Below are positions 16,203-26,100 of a stretch of DNA of 64,000 bases, in pieces. Made by a program: the position numbers and the translations under genes. The stretch is from positions 1,054,001-1,118,000 of the forward strand of contig JBKBNY010000001.1 in assembly GCA_046295175.1 (NCBI GenBank), given 5' to 3'. The notes beneath the pieces are model-generated. The model ran no database searches, was not told the DNA's origin, and saw only the letters and a list, made by a program, of their open reading frames with translations. Each line of letters starts with the position of its first letter. The first letter of the stretch is position 1. The stretch comes from JALOLV01 sp046295175. GTDB lineage: Bacteria > Bacteroidota > Bacteroidia > Cytophagales > Spirosomataceae.

Positions 16203-18305
16203 ATGTTAAACTTATCAACCCTGCGGACTCCCGGAGTTTATATAGACGAAGTTCCGAAGTTTCCTCCGTCTATTGCCGCTGTCGAAACGGCGATTCCTGC
16301 ATTTATTGGATATACAGAGAAAAAATTTGAAGAGCAGACTATCCCATTTTTGCCGATTGAAGTAGAGTCTATGATAGATTTTGAACGGAAATTTGGATTA
16401 GGCCCTAAGGTTAATTTTTCTCAAATTAACATCGACGAAAATAATGCTATCAAAGAAGCCAAGACGAATTCACCATTTTATTTATATGATAGTTTACGAA
16501 TGTACTTCAGTAATGGTGGTGGCAGATGCTTTATTATTTCGATTGGTAAATACTCAGAATACAACGCTGGAACGATAAAAACAAACATCGAAAAGGCTAT
16601 TGATTCTATAAAACTGGTAGATGACCCCACACTAATCGTCATACCTGATGGTATTAGTATGAATGCCGTAGATTTAGGGGCTGTTCACAAAAAAGCATTA
16701 GAGATATGCAGCGATTTCAACAATCTTGTCGGTAAATTCCGATTCTTGATTGCTGATGTAAAAATAAGTAATCCAGACTCAGAAACTTATAATAACGCCG
16801 ATATTGTCAACTTCAAGAACGGTATCGGTATGAGTAGCCTTCAGTTTGCTGGGGCCTACTATCCGTACTTAAAAGTAACTCTTCCACGCCAAATCAAATA
16901 CAGAGATGTCAGAGGTAAAGTAAGAAAATTAGGGGTCTTGGTCAATTGGAGTGATTATGCCGCCGATAACACAACCAAAGACCTGCTGGCAGCGTTAGAT
17001 AGCATCATAAAGGGTTCTGAATTGATGGAATCGGCACTAAACGGATGGCTATCAGCCGAAAATGTAGATTCGCTAAGAGCCATTTATGATAAGAAACGTA
17101 AAGATTTCTACGATGCCATTGAAAGTATCAACGGAAACTTTGCCAATATAACAGCAATCAGAGATAGTTATCGGCTTTTTTGGAGTTTTATTTATGATGT
17201 AGCCTATAAACTCCTCGACCAATTCGCCAAAGAGACCACCAGCCCACTCATTACAGGAACCGCAAATACTGAAACCATCCTCACGCAACTCCGTACTAAA
17301 ATCACAAACGAATTAGCTGTTGCTCCAAATAGTTTTTCGGAGTTATTGCGGGTAGATGTCCTTTCTCAACAAAACAATATTATCAAAGGCACAACGGCCA
17401 TTCATAACTTAGCTGGTTCAGGACGTACTTGGGCATACAGTGGCTTTACTGGAGCCATTACAACTGGTATGGGTTTAGCAGCAAATACCGCTGGATTAAC
17501 GATTGGGGATGCCTCTGCCAACGATGATACAGGTCGAAGTATAGCGGTATCAAACATGACCGAAATCATTGAGAAAAAAGGTCTTGATATTTTCAACGGT
17601 CTCGCAACGCTCGTAAATAGTGTATTTTCGGATAATAAAAACTTCGAGAATTCATTTGAAACCAATGTCTTACAGCAGATTCCAGTCTTGGGTAGCTTAT
17701 TGACCAATCTAAAAACTCAAAAATTTCTACTACCTCCATCGGGAGCCATTGCCGGAATCTATGCAAAAACAGACAGTTCAAGAGGAGTCTGGAAAGCACC
17801 TGCCAATGAAACCCTCAATAATGTATATGCACCGTCGGTTAAGATAGAAAAAGAAACCAACGACCGCCTCAATGTAGATACCTCTTTCGGAAAATCAATC
17901 AACGTAATCAAGAGTTTTACGGGCAAGGGTGTACTCGTTTGGGGAGCCAGAACCCTCGCTGGTAATGACAATGAGTGGCGTTATGTGAGTGTTCGTAGAT
18001 TCTTTAGTATGGTCGAAGAATCCTGCAAGAAAACTACCGAACAGTTTGTATTTGAGCCAAACGACGCCAACACTTGGGTAAAAGTACAAGCCATGATAGA
18101 AAACTTCTTGACAACCCTCTGGCGTCAAGGGGCTTTGCAGGGGGCTATTCCCGAACACGCCTTTTATGTGGCGGTAGGTCTCGGCAAAACCATGACCGCT
18201 CTCGATATTCTTGAAGGCCGAATGATTGTAGAAATCGGAATGGCGGCCGTTCGCCCAGCCGAATTCATTGTATTGAGATTCTCGCACAAAATGCCCGAAT
18301 CTTGA
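16203..18305 (+). CDS. eCIS contractile tail sheath protein (Afp2-4/Pvc2-4-like)
   Basis: A 700-residue sheath protein. The N terminus LSTLRTPGVYIDEVPKFPPS and VETAIPAFIGYTEK are diagnostic of phage-like sheaths. The C-terminal domain shows GVWKAPANETLNNV, GVLVWGARTLAG, WRYVSVRRFFSMVEES and the final RPAEFIVLRFSHKMPES. Sheath subunits polymerise around the inner tube and contract to drive it into the target. This is the only sheath gene in the locus, whereas Afp and PVC carry three, so one protein must build the whole sheath. It is longer than short sheaths (about 350-480), with an inserted outer domain at about residues 110-500. Confidence 0.96.
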   Translation: MLNLSTLRTPGVYIDEVPKFPPSIAAVETAIPAFIGYTEKKFEEQTIPFLPIEVESMIDFERKFGLGPKVNFSQINIDENNAIKEAKTNSPFYLYDSLRMYFSNGGGRCFIISIGKYSEYNAGTIKTNIEKAIDSIKLVDDPTLIVIPDGISMNAVDLGAVHKKALEICSDFNNLVGKFRFLIADVKISNPDSETYNNADIVNFKNGIGMSSLQFAGAYYPYLKVTLPRQIKYRDVRGKVRKLGVLVNWSDYAADNTTKDLLAALDSIIKGSELMESALNGWLSAENVDSLRAIYDKKRKDFYDAIESINGNFANITAIRDSYRLFWSFIYDVAYKLLDQFAKETTSPLITGTANTETILTQLRTKITNELAVAPNSFSELLRVDVLSQQNNIIKGTTAIHNLAGSGRTWAYSGFTGAITTGMGLAANTAGLTIGDASANDDTGRSIAVSNMTEIIEKKGLDIFNGLATLVNSVFSDNKNFENSFETNVLQQIPVLGSLLTNLKTQKFLLPPSGAIAGIYAKTDSSRGVWKAPANETLNNVYAPSVKIEKETNDRLNVDTSFGKSINVIKSFTGKGVLVWGARTLAGNDNEWRYVSVRRFFSMVEESCKKTTEQFVFEPNDANTWVKVQAMIENFLTTLWRQGALQGAIPEHAFYVAVGLGKTMTALDILEGRMIVEIGMAAVRPAEFIVLRFSHKMPES

Positions 18306-18355
18306 AAATTAACCTAATGATTATCAGCAAAAAACATTCATAAATAATAAAAAAC

Positions 18356-18787
18356 ATGGCAGAATATCCGCTACCCAAGTTCCATTTTGAAGTAGAATGG
18401 GGCGGGGCAAAAATAGGCTTTACCGAAGTAACGGGGCTTGATAAACAAATTGAGGTTATCGAATACCGCGAAGGACAAAGCCAAATATTCTCTAAAATCA
18501 AAATGCCTGGTCTGCAAAAGTATAGCAATATTACTATGAAAAAGGGCACTTTTGAGAATAAAACCGATTTCTACGACTGGCTCAAGGAGGCAGATAAACT
18601 CCGCAACGCCGTCAGGAGAGATATTATCATCAAGCTCCTTAACGAAAACCACAAGCCTGTTTTTACGTGGAAGGCCTTACAGGCGTTTCCGATAAAAGTA
18701 CAAGCCAGCGACCTCAAAGCCGACGGCAACGAGGTGGCTATCGAAACCATCGAAATTGCTCACGAAGGTTTGAGTTTAGTTAAGTAA
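18356..18787 (+). CDS. eCIS inner tube protein (Afp1/Pvc1-like)
   Basis: A 143-residue T4 gp19-type tube protein: PLPKFHFEVEWGGAKIGFTE, then VTGLDKQIEVIEYREGQ, MPGLQKYSNITMKKG and the end NEVAIETIEIAHEGLSLV are characteristic. Hexamers stack into the tube that is fired by the sheath and can carry cargo in its lumen. It is 50 bp downstream of the sheath gene and 35 bp upstream of a second tube paralogue. Confidence 0.95.
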   Translation: MAEYPLPKFHFEVEWGGAKIGFTEVTGLDKQIEVIEYREGQSQIFSKIKMPGLQKYSNITMKKGTFENKTDFYDWLKEADKLRNAVRRDIIIKLLNENHKPVFTWKALQAFPIKVQASDLKADGNEVAIETIEIAHEGLSLVK

Positions 18788-18822
18788 AACTGTAAAATCA
18801 AAATTTTGAACTGAATTAGCTG

Positions 18823-19263
18823 ATGGCAACGTACTATCCGCCCGTTGGGTTTCATTTTGGGGTCAAATTGGCCAATAGCCAAAACGACAACGATAGCCGT
18901 TTTCAGTCGGTTGGAGGGCTTACTGTTGAGTACGACACCGAAACCTACAAAGAAGGGGGCGAAAACCGATTTGAGCATACTTTACCTGTGCGTACAAAAT
19001 ACCCAGATTTGGTGCTAAAACGGGGATTCTTGACCGAAAACTCAGATTTTCATAAGTGGTGCAATCAAGCATTTGCAGAGCGTAAATTTGAGCTTGCCAA
19101 TATCGTTATCACGCTCCTCAACGAAAATCATCAGCCACTCAAGACATGGAATATTGTGGGGGCATGGGCAAAAAAATGGTCGGTTTCAGACTTCAATGCC
19201 GAAACCAACGCAATCGTTGTAGAAACCATCGAGATTCGTTATCAATATTTTACTGTAAGCTGA
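18823..19263 (+). CDS. eCIS second tube protein / tube initiator (Afp5/Pvc5-like)
   Basis: A 146-residue paralogue of the preceding gene: PVGFHFGVKLANSQNDNDSR, then FQSVGGLTVEYDTETYKEGG, LPVRTKYPDLVLKRGFL and the end AIVVETIEIRYQYF. In described eCIS the second tube-type subunit (Afp5/Pvc5) sits at the base and nucleates the tube on the spike/LysM hub; that role is inferred here from gene position. Its stop overlaps the start of the DUF5908 gene (TGATG at 19261-19265). Confidence 0.92.
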   Translation: MATYYPPVGFHFGVKLANSQNDNDSRFQSVGGLTVEYDTETYKEGGENRFEHTLPVRTKYPDLVLKRGFLTENSDFHKWCNQAFAERKFELANIVITLLNENHQPLKTWNIVGAWAKKWSVSDFNAETNAIVVETIEIRYQYFTVS

Positions 19264-19460
19264 TGCCAATCGTTATCCGTGAATTACACATAAAAGTTGC
19301 GGTCAATGCTCCTAACGAACAAAACCAGAGCAATGGCAATGCACCTCAAAACTCAGCTAATACACCAGCACAAGGAGGCGATGATGACGACAAAGAAGCC
19401 ATCATCGCCGAATGTGTCGAGCAGGTCATGGAGATTCTCCGCAACCGCCAAGAACCTTAA
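19263..19460 (+). CDS. DUF5908 family small eCIS protein
   Basis: A 65-residue protein with the DUF5908 start MPIVIRELHIKVAVN, a Gln/Asn-rich middle and an acidic helical end DDDDKEAIIAECVEQVMEIL. This small family is recurrent between tube and LysM genes of Bacteroidota eCIS loci and has no established function. ATG 19263 overlaps the previous stop. A longer upstream in-frame ORF would run inside the tube gene and is rejected. Confidence 0.8.
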   Translation: MPIVIRELHIKVAVNAPNEQNQSNGNAPQNSANTPAQGGDDDDKEAIIAECVEQVMEILRNRQEP

Positions 19461-19509
19461 ATCGTTATGCCGAATCGTAATATTGCAAACCATTATCCAG
19501 CATTGAATC

Positions 19510-20190
19510 ATGACAGGTAAGCTCGAAAAAATGAAAATCATTGCCTACAAAGATGCCGCTATGAGCGATAGCTCAAAGATTGATGAGCATTTGGCAACGA
19601 TTAACCCCGAAACTTATCAGTTAGATTACAAGATTGAATACAACGACAAGCAAGGGCAAGGCACGAGTGGCTCGCAGCAGAAATTTAAAATGACTAAACC
19701 CGAAGAGTTTACGTTTGAGTTTCTGTTTGATAATACCGGAATCATTGATGGCAAACCCAAAGAAGATATTTGGGAGGATTTGAAGAAATTCAAAAAAATG
19801 CTCGTGGATTATGACGGTAAAATCCACCAACCACGGCATTTTAAATTGATTTGGGGGGTAACATTATTTAAGGGAAGGTTGACATCACTCAATATCAATT
19901 TTAAATTATTCAAACCCGATGGTACACCTATTAGAGCCATCTGCAAATGTAGCTTTAAGGGCAGTGTCGAAGAAAACGTACGTGTGGCCAAAGAAGATGC
20001 TAAATCGCCTGATTTGACCCACGAAAAACTCGTAAAATCGAGCGACCACCTCACCCTCATGGCTTACGAAATTTACGAAGACCCACGCTACTATTTGCAA
20101 GTTGCCAGAGCCAATGGCCTGACCAATTTCAGGAAATTGGAGGTTGGCAGCAAGGTTTATTTTCCACCCATTGATAAACAGTCTAAATGA
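19510..20190 (+). CDS. CIS tube/LysM baseplate hub protein (Afp7/Pvc7-like)
   Basis: A 226-residue protein. Residues 1-155 form the CIS tube-type domain (KLEKMKIIAYKDAAMSD, the conserved INPETYQLDYKIEYND, PEEFTFEFLFDNTG, HQPRHFKLIWGVTLFKGRL, GTPIRAICKCSFKG). Residues about 185-222 form a LysM-like end (MAYEIYEDPRYYLQVARANG, then LTNFRKLEVGSKVYFPPI). Afp7/Pvc7 glues the tube initiator to the spike trimer at the top of the baseplate. Start MTGKLEK at ATG 19510. Its last codon overlaps the spike gene (ATGA at 20187-20190). Confidence 0.92.
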   Translation: MTGKLEKMKIIAYKDAAMSDSSKIDEHLATINPETYQLDYKIEYNDKQGQGTSGSQQKFKMTKPEEFTFEFLFDNTGIIDGKPKEDIWEDLKKFKKMLVDYDGKIHQPRHFKLIWGVTLFKGRLTSLNINFKLFKPDGTPIRAICKCSFKGSVEENVRVAKEDAKSPDLTHEKLVKSSDHLTLMAYEIYEDPRYYLQVARANGLTNFRKLEVGSKVYFPPIDKQSK

Positions 20191-21917
20191 GCAATAACCG
20201 CAGCATACCAACCGCCGCCAGCCCCGATGTTTGCACGTTTACGATTCTTTCTGAAGGTAAAGAATTATCGCGGACATACCACGTGGTCTCGATTGTTGTG
20301 ATGCGAGAATTAAACCGGATTCCGTCGGCAACCATTACCTTAATTGATGGCGAAGCCGCCAAAGAGACATTCGAAGTTAGCGACAAAGACGAATTGATAC
20401 CAGGCAAAAACCTCGAAATCAAGGCGGGGTATCGCAGCAACGAAGAATCCATTTTTAAGGGTATTGTTATCAAGCACAGCATCAAGATTCGTAAAAACAG
20501 CAATTTTTTAATCGTTGAGTGTCGCGATAAAGCCGTAAAAGCTACGATTCAGCCACAAAGTAGGTATTTCAGAGAGCAATCTGATAGCCAGATTATCGAA
20601 GATTTGATTCGTCAGAACGGTCTCGAAAAGGATATTCAAACGACCAGTTTTAAATACAAACAACTCGTACAATACAACACAACCGACTGGGATTTTATCT
20701 TGCAAAGAGCCGATTTGAATGGGTTTTTCTGCGTAGTCGAAGATGGAAAAATCATTGCGAAAGCCCCAAATTTCAGCCAAGAACCTGTCGTAAACGTACA
20801 ATTTGGCTCGACAATCTTGGAGTTGGATGCCGAGATTGATGCACGAACCCAATATAAAACAATTAAAAATTTGGCGTGGAACCACAGCGAACAAACCGTT
20901 AGCGAAGCCGAAGCCCAAAATCCAAATATTCAGCTAAATGGCAATATAGGCTTCAGCGATTTGGTCAAAACCATTGATTTAAAGGAATTTACCCTAAAAA
21001 ATGGCGGAAAATTATCCGAAACCGAACTCAAGAATCGAGCAACTGCCGAATTACAGAAATCGCAATTGACCAAAATAAAAGGAAGGGTTCGGCTTCAGGG
21101 AATTCCGGCACTAAAACCCAGTAAACTGATTCAGATAAATGGTATCGGCGAAAGGTTTAAAGGCAAAGCTTTTATATCGGCGGTACGGCATCAGATAGCC
21201 AGTGGCAATTGGGAGGCCGATGTACAGATAGGTTACGACGAAGATGCAATGGGTTTCAAAAACCGAACTCAAAACAATTTAAGACTAAACAGTGGGTTGC
21301 AGATTGGGATTGTTACACAACTCGAAAACGACCCCGAAGGCGAAGACCGAGTGATGATACGAATGCCATTGATTAGTACCAAAGATGATGGAATCTGGGC
21401 GAGAGTCGCGAGTCTGGATGCCGGCAACGAAAGAGGTTTTTTTTTCAGACCCGAAATTGGCGATGAGGTCGTCGTTGGTTTTTTTGATAACGACCCCAAT
21501 CAAGCTGTGATACTTGGCATGTGTAACAGCAGTGCAAAACCTGCTCCTATCAAAGCCAAAGACGATAATCACGAAAAAGGGTATGTATCTCGTAGCAAAA
21601 TGAAAATGCTTTTTGACGATGATAAGAAAACCATAAATATCGAGACCCCAGCCGGAAACAAAGTTTTGGTGAGCGAAGAAGATAAAAAAATCCATTTTGA
21701 AGACCAAAACGGCAATAAAATCATCATGGATAAAGAAGGTATCTTGATTGAGAGCATTAAAAACATCAAGATAAAAGCCATAAAAGATATTGATGCCGAG
21801 GCCGTCAATATCAATGCAAAAGCATCGGCAAAATTTAAAGCTGAGGCCAGTGGTGGCGAACTCTCGACGGGCGGAGGCTCGACAGTAGTAAAAGGTGGAA
21901 CCGTAATGATAAATTAA
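20187..21917 (+). CDS. eCIS spike protein, VgrG-like (Afp8/Pvc8-like)
   Basis: A 576-residue fusion of gp27-like hub and gp5-like spike. Residues about 10-360 are the phage late control D/gp27 part (CTFTILSEGKELSRTYHVVS, KNLEIKAGYRSNEESIFKGI, VQYNTTDWDFILQRADLNGF). The OB-fold begins near 370 (GIVTQLENDPEGEDRVMIRM, RGFFFRPEIGDEVVVGFFDN, AVILGMCNS). The C terminus is a beta-helix needle with short hexapeptide-like repeats (KNIKIKAIKDIDAEAVNINA). It trimerises to form the piercing spike. The PAAR tip gene follows by 1 bp. Confidence 0.95.
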   Translation: MSNNRSIPTAASPDVCTFTILSEGKELSRTYHVVSIVVMRELNRIPSATITLIDGEAAKETFEVSDKDELIPGKNLEIKAGYRSNEESIFKGIVIKHSIKIRKNSNFLIVECRDKAVKATIQPQSRYFREQSDSQIIEDLIRQNGLEKDIQTTSFKYKQLVQYNTTDWDFILQRADLNGFFCVVEDGKIIAKAPNFSQEPVVNVQFGSTILELDAEIDARTQYKTIKNLAWNHSEQTVSEAEAQNPNIQLNGNIGFSDLVKTIDLKEFTLKNGGKLSETELKNRATAELQKSQLTKIKGRVRLQGIPALKPSKLIQINGIGERFKGKAFISAVRHQIASGNWEADVQIGYDEDAMGFKNRTQNNLRLNSGLQIGIVTQLENDPEGEDRVMIRMPLISTKDDGIWARVASLDAGNERGFFFRPEIGDEVVVGFFDNDPNQAVILGMCNSSAKPAPIKAKDDNHEKGYVSRSKMKMLFDDDKKTINIETPAGNKVLVSEEDKKIHFEDQNGNKIIMDKEGILIESIKNIKIKAIKDIDAEAVNINAKASAKFKAEASGGELSTGGGSTVVKGGTVMIN

Positions 21918-21918
21918 A

Positions 21919-22206
21919 ATGCCAGCAGCAGCCCGAATAACCGATATGCACACCTGCCCACTCTCAGACGGCCCCAAACCGCACGTTGGGGGGCCGATTT
22001 TGCCAGCAGGATGCCCGACGGTTTTGATTGGTGGGCTGCCCGCAGCACGGGTGGGCGACATGGCAAGTTGTGCTGGTCCGCCAGACTCGATTGTGGTAGG
22101 CTCGGCAACAGTAATGATTGGCGGAATGCCCGCAGCACGACAAGGCGACAGTACCGCCCACGGCGGCATCATAGTGGCAGGTTGCCCAACGGTAATGATT
22201 GGTTGA
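21919..22206 (+). CDS. PAAR-domain spike tip protein (Afp10/Pvc10-like)
   Basis: A 95-residue PAAR protein: PAAARITDMHTCPLSDG, GGPILPAGCPTVLIGGLPAA, RVGDMASC, SATVMIGGMPAARQGD and CPTVMIG are the repeated PAAR turns. Histidines and cysteines (H11, C13, C56 and a late H) can bind the stabilising metal. It sharpens the spike trimer and in other systems may carry effectors; here no extra domain is fused. The antisense frame over this gene is open because of its GC-rich repeat but is not a gene. Confidence 0.95.
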   Translation: MPAAARITDMHTCPLSDGPKPHVGGPILPAGCPTVLIGGLPAARVGDMASCAGPPDSIVVGSATVMIGGMPAARQGDSTAHGGIIVAGCPTVMIG

Positions 22207-22210
22207 AATA

Positions 22211-22714
22211 ATGAAATCTAAAAATATAGCAATGATAAATCAAGAACTAAATAGTGCTTTACTGAGTCAAACTATACTATTCGTTTTTGGGACTTTACTC
22301 GGTGGGCTTGCAAAGGGTATTTTTGATAGATGGACAGCACGCACAAATTTAGATACCAAAATATCAGAAAAGCTACAAGAAGATAGATTCAATAGTTACA
22401 TAAAAATATGGAAATTATCCGAGTTATTACCAAGCTGGCCAGTTAATACCGATGCCACATATCAAGATGTCCTTGATTTATCAATCAAAATGAAAAATTG
22501 GTATTTTGAAGGAAATGGCATGCTGATGTCGCTCGAAACAAGAAACAAATACGGAGCTATTCAAGAAACTATTTCACATGAATTATCAAAAAATAATGAT
22601 TTGAGCATGAAACTGGGCAATAGCTACGAGATAATCAGAAGTAAATTTTCTGACCTAAGAACATCCATGACAGAAGATTTACAATCACGGAAAAGGCAAT
22701 TTTTTAATCAATAA
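22211..22714 (+). CDS. Single-TM hypothetical protein inside the eCIS operon
   Basis: A 167-residue protein with one hydrophobic segment at about residues 20-37 (ILFVFGTLLGGLAKGIF), followed by a mostly helical, charged region (LDTKISEKLQEDRFNSYIKI; ISHELSKNNDLSMKLGNSYE; LRTSMTEDLQSRKRQFFNQ). I do not recognise the family. ATG 22211 is used; an in-frame TTG lies 12 bases earlier. It sits between the PAAR and gp25 genes, where described eCIS loci have none, and its stop codon directly touches the gp25 ATG. A membrane-docking role, or an acquired unrelated gene, are both possible. Codon choice is more AT-rich than its neighbours. Confidence 0.65.
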   Translation: MKSKNIAMINQELNSALLSQTILFVFGTLLGGLAKGIFDRWTARTNLDTKISEKLQEDRFNSYIKIWKLSELLPSWPVNTDATYQDVLDLSIKMKNWYFEGNGMLMSLETRNKYGAIQETISHELSKNNDLSMKLGNSYEIIRSKFSDLRTSMTEDLQSRKRQFFNQ

Positions 22715-23176
22715 ATGGAAAATCTTACTCAAAATACAAATTTTCTTGGGGTTGGATGGGGTTTCCCTCCGACTTTCGATATCATCAGCCCGGGCGTTGG
22801 CATGACCGAAGGCGTAGATGATATTTACAGCAGCCTTCACATATTGCTTACTACTATGCAGGGCGAGCGTATCATGCAGCCTCGCTACGGCTGCAACCTC
22901 GAAGATTTAATTTTTGAGCCATTAGATACATCGCTCAAAACATTGATAATTGATAAAATCGAAACGGCTATTCTGCTCTATGAGCCACGAATCGTTGCCG
23001 ATAAAATATCCATAACAGAGCAAAATGATAATGAAGGATTGGTTGAGATTAAGATAGATTTTACTGTGAAATCAACCAATTCAAGATTCAATTTTGTTTT
23101 CCCATTCTATAAAAATGAAGGTACTGAGATTCTGAACTTTCTTCTGAATCCACCATCACAGGATAATTCATTATAA
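22715..23176 (+). CDS. GPW/gp25 baseplate wedge protein (Afp9/Pvc9-like)
   Basis: A 153-residue gp25-family protein: FLGVGWGFPPTFD, then SSLHILLTTMQGERIMQPRY, GCNLEDLIFEPLD and AILLYEPRIVADKISI are the family core (the E-R pair in QGER and the LYEPR strand). gp25 joins the first sheath ring to the baseplate in T4, and Afp9 does the same. It starts immediately after the preceding stop and is 5 bp from the baseplate J gene. Confidence 0.95.
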   Translation: MENLTQNTNFLGVGWGFPPTFDIISPGVGMTEGVDDIYSSLHILLTTMQGERIMQPRYGCNLEDLIFEPLDTSLKTLIIDKIETAILLYEPRIVADKISITEQNDNEGLVEIKIDFTVKSTNSRFNFVFPFYKNEGTEILNFLLNPPSQDNSL

Positions 23177-23181
23177 AAACT

Positions 23182-26100
23182 ATGAGTAATTGCGAAAATA
23201 TCATCAATCCTTTGGGGCTAAAGCGTGAAGGTACTGACCAAAACCAGCGGTTGGTGGCTATGCTAAAGCCCGATTCGGCACCAATAGATGCCCGCACGAT
23301 TGCCGATGATTTGGTTTTTTCGCAGCAATTAGCCGCAAAACTCAAATATTTTGGGCTAAATAACACAAATCTCAATAACCAAAACTGGCAAGTTTTCTTT
23401 GACTCGGATGTATCGGTAACGTTAGCTTTGTTGGCGGTACAGAATGTTGACGAATACAAAGAAGCAATCAGTTCGCTTTTTAATCAGATAAGAAGCGGCA
23501 AAGATAGCCTTGGCAATGATTATTCAGATAATCAGCTAAAAGTTCTATTTGGTAATTTGTTCAATCTCATTAGCACGTTGGCATTGCAGATTGAGCGTTT
23601 TCAGAAAGCATTACCCGAAAATAATACCCTAAAAATCGGTGTCCAGAATCTAATCAAAACCAAATTAGCCAAGTCTTTTGAGCGGCTATGGGCTTACTAT
23701 CAAGCCGCAAAAAGCAATAACCTGATTGATGAAACTGGCTCTATTGACCTCAAAATAATGGGTCAGAGTATTGAAAAATCGCAAGTTGTTTTTAACTCTC
23801 AGTTTGGTAAACTCTGGACAGATGGCACGAGCGAATGGACTGCTTACAAGATAGGCATATCGGCCGATGATAGTATTTACAATCTGACCGAGCCTGCCCT
23901 CAAAAGACGCTTGTACTTTGCCACTACTCATAATTTTTTTACGGCTATATTCGACCAATTTTTAAGGGGATTTACAAAAATTGTAGCCGAAGCCAATACC
24001 CAACTACAAGAGACTCTTACCAAACAAAATGACCATAAGCCACATTTGGCTTTGTTTATTTCTTTTTTGAAATTACTCGAATTTGCTCGTAAAGATGCCA
24101 ATTCGCTCACAAAACGACATCTCGACCTTTACTACAAAGAGATTTTACAAATATCGGAGCGTAAACCCATACCAAATGGCGTTCATGTGGTGTTTGAAGC
24201 CGCCAAATTTGTAGAATCTACGCTTATTCAGAAAGGTACATTGCTCAATGCCGGCAAAGATGCTCTGGGCAACGACTTGGTTTACTCAACCGACACCGAT
24301 ACCGTCATCAACAAAGCCAAAATTCAGTCATTGAGTTCGGTTTATGTTGGCACGGCAAAAGACGAAGACTTAGACATCAATCCTTACATTCTCGAAGACC
24401 GAGTTTATGCTTCGCCAATTGCCAATTCTGAAGACGGAATCGGTGGTGAGCTAACTTCATCCGACAAGCAGTGGCATCCGTTTGCTGCTAAAAAATATGT
24501 GGATGGGGTCATCGAAGATATAACCATGCCCAAAGCCGAGATTGGTTTTGCGATTGCTTCACACTATTTGTATTTGAAAGAAGGTCAACGAAAAATCATT
24601 ATCGAAATCTCGACAAATACCACATTACCTAATCCTAATAACTTGTGGGAAGCCGAAGTTACAACCGCCGAGGGGTGGTCGAAACTCGCCATTGCGGCAA
24701 GTTTTGCTTCAAACACTTTGGTATTTAAGAATGAAGCCATTGCAGCCGACTTTCCGGCTATTGTACCATACAATCCAGAGATTCACGGAAGAAGTTTCGA
24801 TACAACTAATCCCATCATTCGATTTAAACTCAAACACCAAACCAGCAAGTTTCAGTATAAAGCATTCAAAAATGCCGTAATCCAAAAAATAAAAATTACC
24901 GTAGGTTCGGCCAAAGTCAAGGATATTTATGCACAAAATCCATTTGGTGTTTTAGACCCTTCAAAACCATTTTTACCTTTTGGGCCAATCCCCGAAAAAG
25001 ACGCTTATTTTATCATAGGTTCTGATGAAATTTTTCAGAAAAAGAATGCCCAAATCAATACCAATATCGTTTGGCAGAACCTACCAAGTAGCATTAATCC
25101 GAATCCATCGGTAAGAATCGAAAAATTACAAGCTGGCACATGGCAAAATGTTACTACCGAAACCAATATTTTTGATGGAATCAACACCACAATTACAATA
25201 CAAAACGACGACCTATCAAAACCAAATTTTGATGGTAATAAAGCATTTGATGTCAGTAGCCGAAACGGATTCTACCGATTTAAACTCAACGGTAGCTTTG
25301 GGCATGCGGCTTATCAAATGGCATTGACAACTTACCTGATTGATAAAGCTAAAGGAAATAGCGACAAAGGGACAATCCTGAATCTGATTCAGGCTTACGA
25401 ATTACCCTCAAATACTCCTACCGCTGAAAATACTATTTCAGCCATCAAAAGCACTGTTTATAGCTCAATTATTACTCCGCCTACAACTCCTCCATACACA
25501 CCCAACATCGAAGAGATTTCTTTGAGCTATACCGCAACGACAGAGGTAGAAATCAATGATTCGAGTAGTTTCTCGAACCGACCATTGCAGTTTTTTGCTT
25601 GGTATCCGTTTGGCGAAACCGAGCAGCATCGCAAACTAAAAGACAATGATTTAGACCACGAAACCGAAGTCTATCTATTACCCCACTTTAAGCACTTCAA
25701 CGATGGCGACACCTACTTTGAGATAGAAGGTAAGACGGGTTTTGTCGAACACGAAGGCGAGTTTTATATCGGATTAGCAAATATATCAGTTGGGCAAAAA
25801 GTAGCCATCTTGTTTCAGTTGGATGAAGGCAGTGCCAATCCACGAATCAAGAAGCCAACGAATCATATTCATTGGAGTTTTTTGAGTAATAATCGCTGGT
25901 TGTCGTTTCAAAAACTCGAAGTAGAAGACCAAACGACCCAATTGACCCGCTCAGGTATCATTACCTTTACGATTCCGAAATCTGCGACATCGACAAGTAG
26001 TCTTTTAAGCAAAAATCAGATTTGGATAAGAGCCAGCGTACACGAAGCCAGCGAAGCTGTCTGTAAGATTTTAGCAGTATTACCACAAGCTACCACGGCC

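Noticed and set aside
17895..18287. 130-residue minus-strand ORF inside the sheath gene
   Set aside because: Shadow of the sheath reading frame; no start context or likeness.
19146..19262. Longer version of the DUF5908 gene
   Set aside because: The additional part overlaps the tube gene in another frame; the family starts at ATG 19263.
20508..20918. 136-residue minus-strand ORF inside the spike gene
   Set aside because: Shadow of the coding strand.
21285..22172. 295-residue ORF on the minus strand over the spike and PAAR genes
   Set aside because: It lies antisense to two well-supported genes; low-complexity His/Phe-rich translation without family likeness.
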